This document shows positions 9,443-21,800 of a stretch of 64,000 nucleotides of DNA, piece after piece. Position numbers and translations under genes: made by a program. Position 1 is the stretch's first letter; each line of letters begins with the position of its first letter. A model generated the notes under the pieces. It searched no databases. It was not told the origin of the DNA and saw only the letters and a list, made by a program, of their open reading frames with translations. The DNA comes from Decorospora gaudefroyi (Eukaryota > Ascomycota > Dothideomycetes > Pleosporales > Pleosporaceae), in assembly GCA_010015605.1 (NCBI GenBank), contig ML975291.1:105674-169673 (forward strand), given 5' to 3'.

Positions 9443-12400
9443 ATGAAAACGCCATGTTAGTAAATCCAGCTGGGCCAGAAAGGACCTATGAGCAACAGAG
9501 AGTTAGCAAATCTGAAACATGAGAACGATAGCATGACACGCACCTGGAAGGAGACAGTGATATCAAGATCCTCGGGGAATTGATCCAGTTGTTGACACCT
9601 AAAGCGGAGTGAGAACACCAACGTCCAGATCCAGTATAATGTTATCTTGGAGTGGATTTGGCGCAGACGGGCAGGTGATTGACCAGAGCTCAGCATGGGT
9701 AAATTCCCGAACAGGGCCAGAAACGGGTCATGGCAGGATAGGGAGTCCAGGCATCTCAATATTCCTTCAACAACACACTCAAGTTAGTTCTGATCAACGA
9801 TCGAAGAATATAGGCAAGTTCAGCCTATGATACGTACTTCGTGGCAGATCAAGTAGCTCCAAAACCAACCTCCACGGCTATGGCCGGCCTGCGTTAGCGT
9901 CCGTGGCATGTTTCCAGGGCTGTAATCCATGTGGCTGTTCCATATGGGCATGGTGTCCAAGGGCTGATCCTTGGGGCGTAAATTGGAGGATGGGACTCTC
10001 CAGGCGAATGTCGTACAGTGATACTACCAGTCGTGTGGCTTGGCGCGGCCGAACAATAACATAGTTGAACGGTTTTGCCTCGAGTTGCCTACGTTGTCCT
10101 CATAGAGATGCTGGATAGCATGTTGGTGTGGTGGGCAGTCTTTGACCGAGCGCGCTATTGCGCATGCGACTAGCGAAAGTCCACTGTGTCTTTTCACCGC
10201 CGTTTCGAGAGCTTGACATTTGAGCTCTGAACTGGGGCATCGAGGCCTCGTGGTTGTCGACTCTACAAGCACCGCGAGGGCAGTGCGACTACGTCTTTCG
10301 CATCCATGTAAGGGGTTTCCATGGTAGTATCCAGGGGCAAACAGAAGAGAAAGTGGCCATGTAATAGTCCTTTACCGGGGCGGGTAAAACCTGTGGAAGG
10401 TGTCCTATGGCATCCATTGTGGGCTGTAATGGCGGCAAAACAGAAAGCAAACAACTGATAGGAAAGAAAGACATGATTCTAGCAACACAGGATGTCGTAG
10501 CAGAGAGACTCAAGGAAACGCGTAAATCAAAGCAGAACGATTTGGGGGAAAACCGTTGGGCAGTAAGTACCTGGATAGGGCTCCGTCTGGGCTCCGAATT
10601 GTCATCCTGAGCAAGGGCTCTTGTTTGATCGTCGTACTCGTTATGAATTTCTAGCAGTTTTGGCGAGAAGAGTTCGCTGGGAAGGTGTTTGCTAGCGATG
10701 GCGATTGTCGTCGTGTGTTCTTTGCTGTGGTGTTGGGAAGGGAGGGAGGAAACGAGGGCGCTGAGATTGTGCGGGCGGGCTCGCGTGCTGACCGGTTGGT
10801 GGCTTAGGCGGAGTGCCAACGCATACAAGGTGGGGCCATATCCCACGAGTAAAATCCGGATGTGCTGGTCCTCGGCGCTTCCAAAAACCAATTGGCCAAG
10901 TGCTCGCGCGGCTGGGTTGGGGGCATCTGCACTCCTTATCACTTCGTGTCAAACGCTAACGTCACAGCGACGACGCCGAGGGCTCGAGTCCCCTTGTCGC
11001 TCACGGATAGCGGCTCGACAACGCCGCCAAACCTGTAAAAGTCAGGCACTTTTGACAGCCGACGGTGCACCAACTCTATCTTGCTTCTCGCCCAGTCCCG
11101 CGATCAGCGACAACGAAGCCTGCCGCGGTTTTCCTTGCAGACCCAGTGTTTAAAGAGCTGAGAGCTGAGAGGATGGCCTGCCCTGCACGGGACGAGTGCA
11201 GAAGAGCTCTTGATTGACACGTTTCCGCCTATGGGGACTGCGGATTCTTCTTCCCTTCTGCCGGCGCCCTGGAACATGTCTGTCAGGACCTCTCTCTACA
11301 TGTAGTCTCATCCATATTGTATGCAGTGCGCACGTTTTCGTGCACATACTATGACGAGCAAGTTTCAACGGTTCACGGCAGGCGCACCTGCGTACATTAC
11401 AGTGATACCAACCCACACTGGCCACCACATCCAAGTCGTCGGGGGCTGCGAGGAAACCACCCACAGCATGTCAACCCGCGAGCCGGTGCGCCGCCACCAC
11501 ACAATGGCGGTGGCTATGACCTGCTTCGTAGCACAGAACTCACAGCAATGCGGGCAATTTGGAATAATAACTAGGTAATCAAAGTCAGCACGTGATCGAT
11601 ACAGCGGATGACGATGCAGTAGTGCGGTGTTTGAAATCAGATAGGAGCGAAAGACAATGCTGTTTGGTTCCTCAGTGTCCTTTTTTGGACTAAGATGAAC
11701 TATGCTTTAAAATTGTGGTATCATCACGAAAGGGGTGGGCGATGTTAACAGTCTTGACGTACCTGTGCTATTCCGACGTTGCAGCACTGCCATGATTCAC
11801 GGACAGCGGACGCCATTGAGTTCGCGTTGAGGCTACACGGAAGGTCTGTGGATGGTCGGCGACGGGTGCGGTGATGTGCGGTGAGAGGTGGGAGTTTTCC
11901 TCTCGCCGGGCCGGTTTTCTTGGGCCCGAGAGATCTGCATCAGTACCTGCCAATCTTCTCCGTGAAGAAACCAGTTTGCTTCCAGGAGCGGGGAGCCTCA
12001 AACTTTAAAGAAACGGCACAGGTCGCATGTCGTGCATCCCCTGTTGGAAGACATTACTCCGTACCCCGAGCTCGGAAGAAATTGCGGATGTCGCTGAGGG
12101 AAAGTGAGGAAGACTGGCTGAGAGAGTGCGAATGAGGTTTTTGTCAACCTCGCTTAGCCAGAAGGGCATAGCGTTGTGCTGACTTAGTCTGACGTCATCG
12201 TCATCGTTTCGCCTGACACCTTCACTTCCCGCTCCTTGACGGCAGGCTGAAAGATCTACAGGGCTTGGTAGTAGGTACGACGCGAAACGACGAGAAGCTC
12301 AGGCGCGCTGGACATGACGTGGACAAAAACCTGAAAGGAACGTTCCCGCGAAGGTCTGACTCGAGAACTATCGTGATGCCGATGCTTCCTCATGGCGTAC

Positions 12401-13012
12401 AGTATCCACAGCTTCATCACCAAGCTCAGCCGCCAACGTCAGCTCACGTGAAAGCGGTGGCAGAGAGCGCCAGCTCGTCATGCTAAGTACCCCGTCGATG
12501 CTGGCTTTTTTGAGTACCTTTGCCTCTAAGATCCACTAACAGTGGAAAGTGTTTCCCAGCCTATGGCTCAATCTCCAAACGTTAGCGCGATCGATTCTAG
12601 ATATCGATCATATTCACCCGCAACAGGTCTGGTTGATTATTCAGCTTAAGTTCTTGCTGCGCTTGGTTTATGCAGGTTGTCTTCCAAACTACGAATGTTG
12701 ACATGGATCGAGCTGTGGTTATGTCTGACTGTCGGCGATTTCCAGCATTCGGCCACGAAGACCTACATCGAGCCGTATGAATCCCAGGCGCCCCATTCGC
12801 CGAAAGACAGCCTCTACTTCTAATCAGCGAGCCTACTCGCACTGGCGTACACCTCTTGCCCTTTCATGGCATTGTTACCGGTGGTCAGGGTCCAAGCTGC
12901 ACGCTTCAGAATGCGGGGGAGCTTCAGTCTGGAGCTGATTGGTACGATCACATATCGTCTGCGTAATGGTCAGACCACATGCGATCGCACGCTGAGAGAG
13001 AATCAATTAAAG
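9443..13012. other. long gene-poor spacer
   Basis: About 3.6 kb without a gene I can support. 9443-9940 (minus strand) contains coding-like pieces with plausible splice sites that may be 5' exons or a spliced leader of the zinc-finger gene. A 217-codon frame at 10942-10289 (minus) has no ATG in its first two thirds and no family resemblance, so I do not call it. A copy of the TACTCCGTA motif is at 12055-12063. Confidence 0.4.
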
Positions 13013-13046
13013 AGGGGTTAATCAGGGCGTCGTTTTGCTATATATT
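13013..13046 (+). promoter_or_regulatory. STRE-like AGGGG and TATA box
   Basis: AGGGG at 13013-13017 matches the fungal stress-response element core. TATATATT at 13039-13046 is followed about 90 bases later by the ATG of the small hydrophilic protein at 13139. The pyrimidine/CA-rich leader between them is typical of a highly expressed fungal gene. Assigned by position and sequence only. Confidence 0.5.
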
Positions 13047-13138
13047 CCGTTCTCTTCCCTCCACAATTACATAAAGCCGTCACAGTACCATCGAAACTAC
13101 TCCAGCTCATATCATATTCTACCATCCACCTCCAGACC

Positions 13139-13584
13139 ATGCCCTCTCCATTTCACCAGAAGTACTCCTCCCAAGGCCACAAAGCCTTCGGAGACAACAC
13201 TGTACCGGACATGCCAGACGCACCCAAAGAGAACGCCGACCGACGAGCATCAGATGCCTCAGTCGGCTCCGCATCCCCCACGGATGGCCGCCGAAGGGTA
13301 TGTCACGCTCTCTTGCGATACATCCTGAATGGCGCCGATACTAACTCTATGCAGTCTTCGGCTGCACAGCGATTCGGAAACCTAGAGGCTCTCAAGCGTC
13401 GCCAAGATGAGGAGAGCATGGCCAGAAGACAATCATTTCACGACGCCTATGGGAAGCCCGGCTTTCTCGGAAGCTGGTGGAACAAGTAAGCATAGCGGTT
13501 GGTACTTTACATTCGACGCTGACTGTTCACAGCTTCACTCGTGGTCCCCCGCAGCCTCCCGCCCAGGCGCAGAAACCGAAATAG
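13139..13584 (+). CDS. small hydrophilic uncharacterised fungal protein
   Basis: Three exons: 13139-13297, 13355-13485 and 13533-13584. Intron 1 is 57 bp (GTATGT, TACTAAC, CAG). Intron 2 is 47 bp (GTAAGC, CTGAC, CAG). The product is 113 aa, highly charged and without membrane segments. Segments seen are an N-terminal MPSPFHQKYSS, a Ser/Arg patch (DRRASDASVGSAS), a helix ALKRRQDEESMARRQSFHDAY, and a conserved-looking end, KPGFLGSWWNNFTRGPPQPP. Proteins with the Trp-Trp-Asn-x-Phe-Thr end are familiar to me from many ascomycete genomes as short stress- or conidiation-associated hypotheticals, but no function is established that I can cite. The Arg-x-x-Ser sites could be kinase targets. Intron 1 is a multiple of three with no stop, so its retention would give a longer in-frame isoform. 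Confidence 0.78.
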
Positions 13585-14068
13585 TTATGAGGCACAATGA
13601 CTTTTAGATGGTAGGCGCTCATGAAGTACCAAAGGCAGTTGCTTTGGAGCAAAGATTGTCACTGCTTCACGGATAATCAGACTGCTACATAGTCGTTGCA
13701 GATTTGGCTGTCGAAGAGGGAGTTTTCTCGCATGGGCGTTGGTGTTGATGACGATTCTGCGGGCGATATATGATACCAAGAGGATTTATTTCTAGTTATG
13801 ATAACGAACACTGTCAAAACCACGAGCATTCAAATGTTGATGATGCGAGCAAGTCAGATGCATTTGCATTAGCAAAAGCTTATGCCAATGCGGGGATGAT
13901 CCACCATGCCAGATGCCATGATTGGCTGCCGCGAAAGTGACGTCGTGGCAGGAATAGCGATACACGACCACACGACCTACAACCACTCGTGACATGTAGC
14001 AACAGCAGCCCAGTGAGACGTCGTTACTTACTCGCTACCGATATCTTGTTCGCAGACTAGCACACCAT
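13585..14068. other. intergenic spacer
   Basis: 3' flank of the small protein and promoter of USE1. Nothing else is supported. Confidence 0.5.
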
Positions 14069-15033
14069 ATGGCGACTACATCGCGCTCGCCCGCAGGTTA
14101 TGCTGATACCACGAGCATCAACCTGAACCGGCTGTTGTCGAGACTAGACCGCATAGTACTAGTAGACCCGTCACCGCAATTGAGAAAGTCGCCTTATGAG
14201 CGCGCACGCGTCAGTGCGGTAAGTTGACTTGATTTGTACATTAGCGCGCGTCGTATGCAGGCAACTGACCTGTTGAATAGAACATTGAGCATGCGCGCAC
14301 CCTTCTCCTCAACCTCGAACACAATGCCTCCACCATACCGTCAAAGTCCAAGAAAACCGAGCTTCAGACCGACCTACAACAAAAGCGCGAACTCATAAAG
14401 CAACTCAACCAGAGGATATACGAGCTGAACCAGCTAGACGATACAGCGTCTGAAGGGTCTGTAGACTCGGACGAGGAAGACGAAGACCAATTCCCCTCGT
14501 ACGCGCCGAGAGTGAAGACAGAGGCAGGGCGCGACGTGACGACATCAACAGAAGGCAACGAAGCTTTTCAGAATGCAGCGCAAGGCCTCGCATCCCAATT
14601 ACGGCGGAGAGGCAAAGCAGAGGCCGAAGGCTTGGGGGCACAAACAGCATCAGGCAATTCGCTATTCCCCTCCCAACCCACGGCAACCACAGGCGGCCCA
14701 TCGCTCGCGCAAACGGAAGCACTCCTTTCCCACGATCGCAACGAGCAAGAGTCGCTTACAACCAATCTGCTGGACATGGCGAAGCTGTTGAAGCAGCAGT
14801 CGATACAGTTTGGTCAGACGCTCGAGGGCGACAAGAGCGTCGTGGATCGGGCGCTTTCCGGGCTGGACAAGAATACGCAGAACATGGACGCGGCAAGTAG
14901 GCGGATGGGCACACTACGGAGAATGACTGAAGGCAAGGGCTGGCTGGCGCGCATGAAGCTCTATGGCTTCATCGTTGGGCTGTGGCTGGTGGCCTTTTTG
15001 ATTGTGTTTGTTGGGCCCAAGATACGATTTTGA
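14069..15033 (+). CDS. USE1: Use1-type SNARE of the ER
   Basis: Two exons, 14069-14218 and 14281-15033, with a 62-bp intron (GTAAGT...TAG). The product is 300 aa. Use1 is the ER SNARE that, with Sec20, Ufe1 and Sec22, drives fusion of Golgi-derived COPI vesicles with the ER. The N-terminal ~100 residues are helical (INLNRLLSRLDRI, ARTLLLNLEHN, LQQKRELIKQLNQRIYELNQ), followed by an acidic disordered linker. The SNARE-like helix is at about residues 210-270 (QESLTTNLLDMAKLLKQQSI, then a segment ending MDAASRRMGTLRRM). The protein ends in one C-terminal anchor (LYGFIVGLWLVAFLIVFVG) with a short KIRF lumenal tail. This tail-anchored layout, the size and the N-terminal block agree with the family. 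Confidence 0.88.
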
Positions 15034-15349
15034 GTCACTTCCCATGTTGCGACATCCAACATACAGACTACACGAATTCATTCATAGAATAATACTTTCA
15101 GCTGCAATGGCACCAATTCTTTTCCTCCAAAAGCGATCGGGCAGTCCGATCGTCCGATACTCAGCGCTGAGCCACGACGCGATCTGGACCCTGCGCGATC
15201 GCGAATCTTGCATCTTGCATGCGCTTAGCGTCTCCGAGGTCCATCTTCATGCACCTTGATTCCGCAACGCTCAGGAACAGGAGGCAGCAATATTCCTACC
15301 TCAAACGAATTCATAGTCACTCTCTACTTTTGTCAGGAGTCGCGACAAC

Positions 15350-16175
15350 ATGGCCACCGTAGAGATGGACTCGCTGGGCTCGCGCTGTACGTATGCACCC
15401 CTATATCCTATACCCCATCCCAACCACCACACATTCCCCATACCAAATCGACACCCTACCAACCCCCACCCCAGCACTCAACCACGCCTCCTCGGACACC
15501 GAAGCCGAATATGACCGACTCCGCGACCTCGCCCGGCAAGAAGCCAGCAAAAGATCCTCATGCTTCGACCGGGCGCACCAAGCCTACACCTCAGGCGACG
15601 GGGCGCGCGCCCACGAGCTCAGCGAGCAAGGCAAACACCACGCCTCGCTCATGGACCAATACAACCAGCAAGCGCGCGACTACATCTTCCGCGCCAACAA
15701 CGCCGGCGACCGCGTCCCCGGCGACACGATTGACCTGCACGGCCTCTTCGTCGAAGAAGCCGAGGATGTGCTGGAAGAGCGGATACGGGTTGCGCGGCAG
15801 CGCGGAGAAGGCCACCTACATGTCATTGTCGGCAAGGGCAATCATAGTCGGAATGGGGTGCAGAAGCTTAAGCCGAGGGTGGAGCGCGTGTGTCGCGAGT
15901 TGGGTCTGCAGTATCGGACGGAGGAGAATGAGGGACGTATCTTTGTGGATTTGCAGGGTGGTGCTGTTGGGGAGATGCCGCCGCCGCCTGTGGGGTATGG
16001 TGGGTTTCCTGGGCAGCATGGTGGACTGCATCATGGTGGTGGTCATGGTGGTGGTGGTGGGCATCATCACCAGCAGCAGCAGCAGCAGCAGGGTCAGGAT
16101 GATGAGATTGAGCAGTTGGTTAAGAAGGGGTTGCCTAAGTTGCTCAAGATGCTCAAGTGTTGTACGGTTATGTGA
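15350..16175 (+). CDS. Smr-domain protein with DUF1771 and a C-terminal CaaX box
   Basis: Two exons, 15350-15386 and 15475-16175, joined over an 88-bp intron (GTACGT...CCAG). The product is 245 aa. Residues ~20-85 are the DUF1771 helical module (EAEYDRLRDLARQEASKRS, then ARAHELSEQGKHHASLMDQY). Residues ~100-175 form the Smr domain: IDLHGLFVEEAEDVLEERI, then HVIVGKGNHS and LKPRVERVCRELGL. Eukaryotic Smr domains bind or nick nucleic acid; the DLHG and GxGxHS motifs that mark active members are present. A Gly/His-rich stretch and a run of seven Gln (about 207-228) lead to a short amphipathic helix and the end KCCTVM. CTVM is a textbook CaaX farnesylation signal with an adjacent Cys, so the protein may be membrane-attached (inference). 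Start ATG 15350 is supported by the phase-correct splice. Confidence 0.88.
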
Positions 16176-16824
16176 GTGGGGAATTTTGGGTTGCATTTGG
16201 ACGAGGGTTTGGGAAGGAGGGAGATGTGATACCCCGGAGGAAGATACCCCCCATGCTTGGGATTGGTGCATGTTCATGTGTATATTTGGATCGGTTGATG
16301 TAATATAAAGATTGGCGCATGTAGCAGGGGCGGCCACTGATGAGAAGAAACGGGGTCAATCGAGTCGTAAGTCATGGTGGGTTGCCGTAAGCTTCTCACT
16401 TCCATCCTCTCACATGCTTGGTACCTGCATTCAGGGCTTTGAAGAAGGTAATCATGAAGACGGTCATGATTGCCCGGAAATGTAGCGGTCCCTGTCGATC
16501 AGCATAGGGGACTCAATCATATGCGAGAACCAAATTCGATGGTGGGTACGGTCTTGAATGATTGAATTCGAAGCGTGGTGGTAGGATCCAACTCCGCACT
16601 CGTTGTGGACACTTGTGCTTACAGTTTGATCGGATATGGGTTCACCAAATGACTGAAAAGGAGGGAGAGAGGGTCTGAGACGAATGAGGACGTTATAAGA
16701 GGGCCTGTAGATCCAGCCCGCGGGTCTTCCCAAAGTTGTTCTCTTTGCCAAACGTTTCTCCGGTCCGTTATTCGTTTTCGTTACTGTCAGCCATAGCCCG
16801 AAGACGTGTTTCATACTGTTAATC
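16176..16824. other. intergenic spacer
   Basis: No gene seen. Flanked by the Smr gene's 3' side and the promoter of the next gene. Confidence 0.5.
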
Positions 16825-17767
16825 ATGTCCCGCCGACGAGCGTTATCAGTCTACTCGAACGTGGAATCGCCCCCACCACTACGGATCAGTAAGCCAGTAT
16901 CAAGACACCCAAAAGACACCCCTGGACCGCCTGCCGCTTTGCCACACCATTCATTGATCTCTACTTCGATACCAAGACCACAACCATCCAGCAACGGTTC
17001 AGTGAAGCCTGGGCAGCAGTCTTCTCGGTAGGAGCAAACATGCAGGTTTACGTGACTTTGCTGACATGCTCTCGAGGAAATACACGCCGGTATCGATTAA
17101 GCGTCTGGACTCTCTCCCACGCACAGTACACACACCACCGGAAACAGAAGCACCAGTCGAGAACAGAGATGCTTCCCCGCCTCAAGCAGCGCCGAAGTCT
17201 ATTCAAGATTCCTCTTCGGCCGATGACGCCATCGAAGTTATCAGTCAGTTCGTCGGAGACAAAACGACGATCCTTGCGCCCACTCCCGACCCCCCGCCAA
17301 AAGACGAAGCAAAGCCGCGTGCCCCCAATAAAAGACTGAAGATCAAGAAAGGATGGGACCGCATGTGGAAGCCTATAAGTGGACTGTGGGTCAGCAAAGC
17401 CGAGCTCGCAGAAGCAGAGTACCAAAGAAGGTACCGGGAGACGTGCGAGCGATGGAGAGACGTACAGACGTCCCTGTCCAGACACAGTGCATTCCAGATC
17501 TCGTTTGAAGCTTCGACACGCAACGCTTTGAATGAGGTGCGGTATAGTCGCATCATCTCGCCTACGCAGTCTCGTGAGCATCTCAGACGTATGGCTTCGC
17601 AGGGTGGTCCGCTTAACGTCGGGGAAGCGACTCATCAGAAAGGGATCTTAGACGACCCCGAGCGGCGACGGGTTGAGCCGGTGCCGGTTGTGCTGTCTGC
17701 AGCTTCTCCGTATCATAGACGGGACGGGTGCCGGTCAGGAGCAGACAGGGAACGTCCGCAACCTTGA
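16825..17767 (+). CDS. uncharacterised basic protein
   Basis: Two exons, 16825-17027 and 17077-17767. The 49-bp intron (GTAGGA donor, CTGAC branch, GAG acceptor) joins two otherwise separate frames in phase. The product is 297 aa. The first ~100 residues are Pro/Ser/Arg-rich and disordered (MSRRRALSVYSNVESPPP). A central segment looks folded: KRLKIKKGWDRMWKPISGLW, then an AELAEAEYQRRYRETCERW helix. The C-terminus is again disordered. No domain is recognised, and no signal peptide or membrane segment is present. Neighbours give no functional hint. The splice rather than a frameshift explanation is favoured because donor, branch and acceptor are all present, although the acceptor lies only about ten bases after the branch. 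Confidence 0.6.
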
Positions 17768-18837
17768 AATGGAAGTGTGCGCGGTTCCAAGGTGGGTTGT
17801 GAGTGAGGTGGCCCATGCACCGCGTACTGGCGATCGCAACATGGATGTGTAGTTTTTTTAATATCTCCGACCTAGGTTTATGAACGAATGTGTGAATAGT
17901 ATCCAGGGTTTCAATGGAGCAGGTCAGCTGGGTGTTGAGCGCGTGGTCTGGAGTGAAAACCTTCCTAAGTTGATCATGGCGCGATGAGTCTCCTGCCTAA
18001 TTTGTTTACTCTGTCAATCCAAAAAGTAACATTCATGCCATGCATGTATTTGATTACCAGGGTGAGCCTTGCCTACAAGCTGTGGTAGGCTGATCGATTG
18101 AAGGGATGTTGGCATGGATGGCGATTGCTTCTCATCGCACGGAAAACGTCGTGGCCGCCTCGGTATGTTGTCCCCTTACCTCTTCCGGATGATGGAGAAG
18201 AAAATAGAACCTTTTACTCACAATTCCCGGAATCTGATCAACGGCGAGAGCTTAAGTTGGCAAGATGGCGCCCCAATTGATGCCCGTCGCGGCTGCTGCC
18301 TCCCTGAATGCGAGGCCCGCCGGAAATACCACGTTATGCCAACGCAAATACTGTTACACCTTAAGCATGCTGTGTTAAACTCAACTGATGCGTCCGCTAG
18401 TATTATGGTGTTGTCAACGTGAGCCTCCTGACTTATTTACCCCGCAACTGTTGTGAAACTTCACTAATCAAGGGGGGAATGACCTCATCATGCATAGGCG
18501 CAGTCAACCCCCCAGCAGATGCCGGCTCGGATTAACAGTTGTACCCGACCTCATGTACCATTTGTCTTACCCAAACAGCTTCTCCAAACACCTTATTCGA
18601 CAGCTCTAAACCCTGGGCCACCCATCAAGCCGCCCTGCTACTGCTGGGCACTTTGCGATGAACACGCTCGTGACAACCTGTAAGATCGTGTCCCCCATCT
18701 CCCTGATCCACTATGCAACGCAAACCAGAACTCATGATGAAGACTGAGAGCATGGTCTGAAACCTTGTATAGTTGACTATTTAGGGCAGCTGGTTCATTC
18801 GGGTTGCAACAATGGCACTCTACCCATCGCTCACGAC
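17768..18837. other. intergenic spacer with upstream ORF
   Basis: About 1.1 kb, no supported gene. A 12-codon upstream frame (ATG 18812, stop 18845-18847) overlaps the alpha-glucosidase start codon at 18838 in another frame. Confidence 0.5.
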
Positions 18838-21800
18838 ATGCCGGTGACCCTGACACTACTACACGCCTGCTTCCTCTTGTGGACGAGCTTCATCCAATGG
18901 ACTGTCTCTGCGCCGCTCAAAAGACCTGACAGTTGTCCAGGGTATAAGGCTAGCAATGTGCAGCGTTCGGACAGCAGCTTGACGGCGGACTTGACGTTGG
19001 CGGGAACTCCGTGCAACGTATATGGAGAAGACTTGCATGACCTGAAATTTCTGGCAGAATGGCAAACAGGTATGTGTCAAACTACAGCTCCCTAGCATGT
19101 TGGTATCGCGAGGAAGAGGTGACGGTTTCAAGCAATGTCTAACACTATCCTCCCCGCGTCAATCAATCTCTGAAACATCACGCTCACATACCCTAGATTC
19201 ACGCCTTCATATTATGGTATATGACAAGGATGAGCAAGTGTACCAAGTCCCAGAGTTCGTGGTCCCACGGCCAACAGGATCAGTCAGCTCGGACGCGTCT
19301 ATGCTCGATGTATCAATCGAAGAAGAGCCCTTTTCATTTACTGTAACGCGGAAGAGTAATGGCGAGGAAATTTTCAATACCAAAGGCTCCAACCTCATAT
19401 TCGAAACGCAGTATTGGAGACTACGAACATCGCTACCTAGTAATCCGTCCCTATACGGGCTAGGTGAGCACACAGATTCTTTGCGACTACCTACCTCGGA
19501 GTACATCCGGACAATGTGGGCGAGAGACGCTGGAGCAGTTCCAGAAAAGACTAACCTGTACGGTACCCATCCGGTGTACTATGAGCACCGAATTGACTCC
19601 GGCAACTCCCACGGTGTACTCCTCCTTAACAGCAACGGCATGGATATTAAGATCAATGACGATGACGGTCAATACCTCGAATACAATGTCATCGGAGGTG
19701 TCATTGACCTCTACTTCATGGCTGGCCCAAGCCCCATGGACGTGGCTCGTGAGTATAGCGAGATTACCCAAAAGGCTGCCATGCTACCTTATTGGAGCCT
19801 CGGTTTCCATCAATGCCGGTTCGGGTATAAGAGCGTTGAAGAGGTCGCAGAGGTTGTGGCCAATTACAGTAAAGCTGGCATTCCTCTTGAGACGATGTGG
19901 ACTGGTCAGTAGTACATCAACGTAGCTCCATTTTTACTAACATCCGCAGATATCGACTATATGGACAACTTCAAAGTCTTCACACTCGGCGAGAAGTTCC
20001 CACTCAGCGACATGCAAGACCTCATCAAAGGTCTGCATGCGAAAGATCAACACTATATCGTTATGGTGGACCCGGCTGTTGCCGCCCAAGACTACCCCGC
20101 CTATAATAATGGACTGGATTCCGACATTTTCCTCAAGAAGGCCGATGGAAGCATATACAAGGGCAGAGTATGGCCTGGTGTGACCGCGTTTCCGGATTGG
20201 TTTCACTCTAACGTTCAAAACTACTGGAATAGTGAGTTTACCACGTTCTTCGATCCAGAAACGGGAGTGGATATTGACGCTTTGTGGATTGACATGAATG
20301 AGCCATCAAACTTTTGCGAGTATCCATGCAACGACCCCAGGGTCGGAGATCATGGTGTTACTCAAGTTGAGATCAGCAAGCACAATATACAGGACGCATC
20401 TCCACACGTTGCAGCTACTCAGGCGCTCACTCTCCAGCCGAAAGTATGGAACAAGATTCCTCACGTTCATGCCAGGAGGCCGGTCTCTCGTCAAGAAGGT
20501 AGCACGGGAAATGGCGGCAAGAAGAAAGGCCTTCCCGGACGCGACCTTATTTATCCCTTGTACGAAATCAATAACCACTTGGGAGTTTTGAGCAATCGGA
20601 CGGCAGACACAGATCTCATACATCAAGGCGGATGGACGGAGTACGATACACATAACTTGTAAGCCTCACGACGAAGTAGCATCATTCGGCCAGATCTGAC
20701 ACTCGATAGGTACGGTACTATGATGAGCGCGGCAAGTCGGAAGAGTATGCTGAAACGACGCCCGGATAAACGTCCCATGGTCATCACGCGTAGCACTTTC
20801 GTAGGTGCCGGCAGCTATGTGGGCCACTGGCTAGGCGATAATGTTTCGTCATGGGATCAGTATTTGACATCTATCCGCCATCTTCTGCAGTTTGTGTCTT
20901 TTTTTCAAGTACCGATGGTTAGTAATTGGCAATCTGAATGGGCAAGTTTGAGGACTAATGAATAATAGGCTGGCGCTGATGTTTGCGGATTCCTTAATGA
21001 GGCCACCGAGCATTTGTGTGCTCGGTGGACTGTGCTGGGTGCTTTCTATCCGTTCTACAGGAACCACAATGTCGATGGCCAGCCTCCACAAGAGGCCTAT
21101 CGCTGGGAGTCAGTAGCTGCCGCAGCGCGAAAAGCTATTGACATAAGATATCGACTTCTCGACTACATCTACACTGCTATGCATAAGCAGACTGTAGACG
21201 GTACGCCGATGCTTGCGCCCCTCTGGTAAGCCAAATACATATATCCAGAGTATTCAGATCCTAACTGATCGTCTTCTAGGATGCATTTTCCCAATGATAG
21301 CAACACACTCGCTATTCAAACCCAATTCTTCTACGGCCCTTCATTACTCATCAACCCCGTGACCGAAGAGTCATCAACCTCAGTTTCCTTCTACCTCCCA
21401 TCTTCCACGTGGTACGACTTCTCCACCCAAAAGCCCGTCTCAGGCGCTGGGAAAACAATTACCTACTCCGATGTCGCCGACACCGATATCCCCATCCTCG
21501 TGCGCGGCGGCTCCATCATACCTTTACGCGTCAAGAGCGCCATGACTACTAGGGCCTTGAGGGACCAGAATTTTGAGCTTTGGGTTGCCCCGGATGCGGA
21601 TGGTAACGCGGAGGGGTCGTTATACCTTGATGATGGGGAGAGCCTGGTGCAGGATGGGACTAGTGAGATAAGATTTAGTTGGGATGGGCTGACGCTCAAG
21701 ATGGAAGGGACTTTTAGGTTTGAGACGAAGCTTGTTTTGAAGAGCTTCAGTGTGCTGGGTGATGATGTGAGGACTTACCGGTTGGATGAGGGGTTGGACG

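Noticed and set aside
10289..10942. 217-codon minus-strand frame
   Set aside because: Begins with GTG rather than ATG, first internal ATG is very late, and no homology or splice evidence supports it.
10970..11000. B-box-like GGCTCGAGTCCC
   Set aside because: No A-box upstream and no acceptor stem pairing found.
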